Under the pieces are notes generated by a model. The model saw nothing but the letters and a program-made list of their open reading frames with translations, searched no databases and had not been told where the DNA came from. A stretch of 64,000 nucleotides of DNA from Flaccisagitta enflata (Eukaryota; Chaetognatha; Sagittoidea; Aphragmophora): NCBI GenBank assembly GCA_965153355.1, contig OZ231127.1, positions 2,108,001 to 2,172,000 on the forward strand, written 5' to 3'. The position numbers and the translations under genes were made by a program. Shown in pieces: positions 62,351-64,000 of this stretch (positions within the stretch are counted from its first letter, which is position 1; every line of letters begins with the position of its first letter).

Positions 62351-63030
62351 CCACTGCCCTGCTTCCTCTTACTCCGATTCACAATCATGCATAGCAGGGC
62401 AACGGTAATTGCTGACCACAAATTGCCCTTGGGCGACCTGTTTTACCCAGATAAATTTTTCATCGAGTCAATGCTTAAATATGACCAGACGTCATTTAAG
62501 CGGTCGGTAGATAATTTCTCATAGCTCAATCTTTAGCCTGTGCAAATGTATCACCTCCCTGTTTAGTTCTTTTGGGCAGCGGGTCCGGAGGGGCCGCTGA
62601 CCTATGAATCCACACAGGAAAATTTTCTCCAATTTTCATTTTCTGTTTTCCCTCCTGTTCCCCCCCCCCCCGCCCTTCCAACCCTATATCAGGCCTCTTA
62701 GACCTCTCAGGCCTCAAATAGCCGTGATATGATGCAATTTTGGGGTGTATTAGTATAGATTTGTATAATAGTAATGAAATACCATCTTTTTGTAGCACCA
62801 CAAGAAAGAGTACACCTTTCCGCATTTTCTTCTGCATCTGATTGCAGATCTAGCCAATGAAACTCAAAAACGTTTTTGACATCCAAATTAGTTTTGGGGA
62901 GGAGTCTTTTCAGAAATTATAGAGCGAAAACTATTTTGGCAAAATCTATATCAGAAATAAATTTTATCACTAAAATCCCAGCAACATAGCCACCCTCTCA
63001 TAGATATTTCTCTTACTTCTATGTGATTAT
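62351..63030. other. Intergenic; partial fold-back unit at 62565-62730
   Basis: TTTTGGGCAGCGGGTCCGGA, GGGGCCGCTGACCTATGAAT and CCACACAGGAAAATTTTCTC, then two AGGCCTCTTAGACC units. The right half is missing. Confidence 0.5.
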
Positions 63031-63039
63031 CTGCTTATC

Positions 63040-63245
63040 TTTAATCAGCGACCACCATGTGACTCTAACCCTCTGTCCGTCTGTCGGTCAGTTGGTGAGT
63101 CGGTCTGTCCGTAACACTTCGCTTTTTTCGGCGTTTATGGGCAGTTTAGGAATTCCTGATACTGCTAAACTATCTAGTTGGTCAATTTCATCACTGCCCC
63201 TGCCCACCACACACCCCGACCCCAGCTCTAATATACGGCCTTCTT
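63040..63245 (-). mobile_element. Palindrome-ended element, decayed
   Basis: GCGACCACCATGTGACTCTA, (GTCT/GGTC)n, CGTAACACTTCGCTTTTTTC, then CTGCCCCTGCCCACCACAC. The outer ends are diverged. A (TTC)n run follows at 63270-63330. Confidence 0.45.
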
Positions 63246-63372
63246 TTCTTTTCATCTTCTTTTCTTCTTTAACCTATTTTTCTGCTTCTTCTTCTTCTTT
63301 TTTTTTCTTCTTCTTCTTCTTCTTCTTCTTCTATGACTCCTTCCTCTTCTTCATGTTTTTGTTCTTCATTTT

Positions 63373-64000
63373 TAGTTGCGTGCTACGCGACTCTACACGC
63401 TATGTCTGGTCATTGTCAGTTGGTTGGTTGGTTGATTGGTCAGTTGGTCGGTTATTCGGTTGGTCAGTCGGTCCCCTTTTAGGCAGCGGCGGAAGGTTGA
63501 TGACCTGCCTTCACACATATTTCTTCTCCTACAATATCCCCCTCCCCCAGTTTCAGGGCTACATATCTCAGCCTGCGCCCATATCAGCCTCGAGGCCCAA
63601 ATCCCAGTTTTGAGGCCCAAATCCCAGCCTCAAGGCCCAAATCCCAGCCTTAAGGCCCAAATCTCAGCCTCCAGGATTGGGAGCTCCAGAGCTGGGATTA
63701 TGTATGGGCCTCGAGTGATCAGGCCTCCCGAGGCTGAGAGAAAGAGGTACGGAGGAGAAGAAGGAAGGTGGAGAAGTCCCCCATAAGTGTGAAAGCATAG
63801 GTCACGCCGCTGCCCTGCTCCCCCCTCAACTTCAACCACAACCTACAGGGCACGGGTACCGCTGACCATCTAACGCTTTTGCGACTATTTATTTACTTTT
63901 TCGGCGTTATTGAGCTTTAGAGCATACGGCTCCTGTCCAGATGCCCTAGTGACCTTCTCCAGTACTGCTCCTGCCCACCCGCACGCGACTAGGGTAGCCG
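63373..64000 (-). mobile_element. Palindrome-ended element carrying a fold-back array, runs off the window
   Basis: TTTTTAGTTGCGTGCTACGC + GACTCTACACGC (palindrome about 63377-63395), (GGTT/GGTC)n, TTTTAGGCAGCGGCGGAAGG, an array of GGCCCAAATCCCAGCCTC units (63575-63670), the inverse flank TGTGAAAGCATAGGTCACGC, the block GGTACCGCTGACCATCTAAC (63849), GTCCAGATGCCCTAGTGACC, then TGCTCCTGCCCACCCGCACG + CGACTAGGGTAGCCG at the window edge. It is a near-complete small version of 31376-33665. Confidence 0.6.

Overview
This window is nuclear DNA from an intron-rich eukaryote, most likely an invertebrate animal. The evidence is multi-exon genes with GT-AG introns in consistent phases, AATAAA signals, a leucine-rich-repeat (LRR) transmembrane receptor with a cysteine-flanked LRR C-terminal cap, and an H-type-lectin-like gene with a coiled coil. 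There is also a decayed Tc1-like transposase and an extreme load of microsatellites, minisatellites and fold-back elements. I could not fix the phylum. No tRNA, rRNA, CRISPR array or bacterial operon was seen.

Coding content is sparse and I could build three gene models. (1) A low-complexity Gly/Ser/Pro-rich protein on the + strand: exons 7511-7989 and 8464-8794, joined by a phase-2 intron filled with (CAA)n, with a doubtful 5' exon at 6494-7165. (2) An LRR receptor on the + strand: nine recognisable exons from 12505 to 29995, with LRRs, LRRCT cap, one membrane helix, a short tail and no TIR domain. Its third exon carries a perfect 10-bp tandem duplication that shifts the frame, so this copy looks broken or carries a variant/assembly error. 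(3) A coiled-coil plus H-type-lectin-like protein on the - strand: exons 36504-36403, 36260-35879 and about 34990-34738, with a duplicated splice donor and an unclear last acceptor. A Tc1-like transposase C-terminus at 59946-60143 is dead. A 147-codon ORF with an N-terminal hydrophobic segment (52529-52089, -) is a weak candidate.

The dominant structure is a dispersed family of about 20 elements. In the orientation used here they begin near AACAAGGC, carry a sub-terminal motif such as AGTCGCGTGC, then a tandem array whose unit differs from copy to copy, then a (GACC)n or (GACA)n microsatellite. They end in an 18-nt palindrome such as AGTCGCGTGCACGCGACT followed by AAAAA. The stem changes between copies, both arms change together, and the 5' motif changes to match. 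This layout resembles non-autonomous Helitron/Helentron relatives (HINE, DINE-1-like), which have sub-terminal inverted repeats, central tandem repeats and a 3' hairpin. The assignment is an inference.

Layout: 0-6.5 kb repeats and fold-backs; 6.5-8.8 kb gene 1; 8.8-12.5 kb repeats; 12.5-30 kb LRR gene, whose 9.4-kb intron (14.2-23.5 kb) holds mobile elements and a 91-bp minisatellite; 31.4-33.7 kb a composite element; 34.7-36.5 kb lectin gene; 38.1-43.5 kb minisatellite-bearing elements; 43.6-50.7 kb satellite-like tandem repeats and very long (GA)n and (GT)n; 51-54 kb fold-backs; 54-64 kb pyrimidine-rich DNA, more hairpin-ended elements and Tc1 debris.
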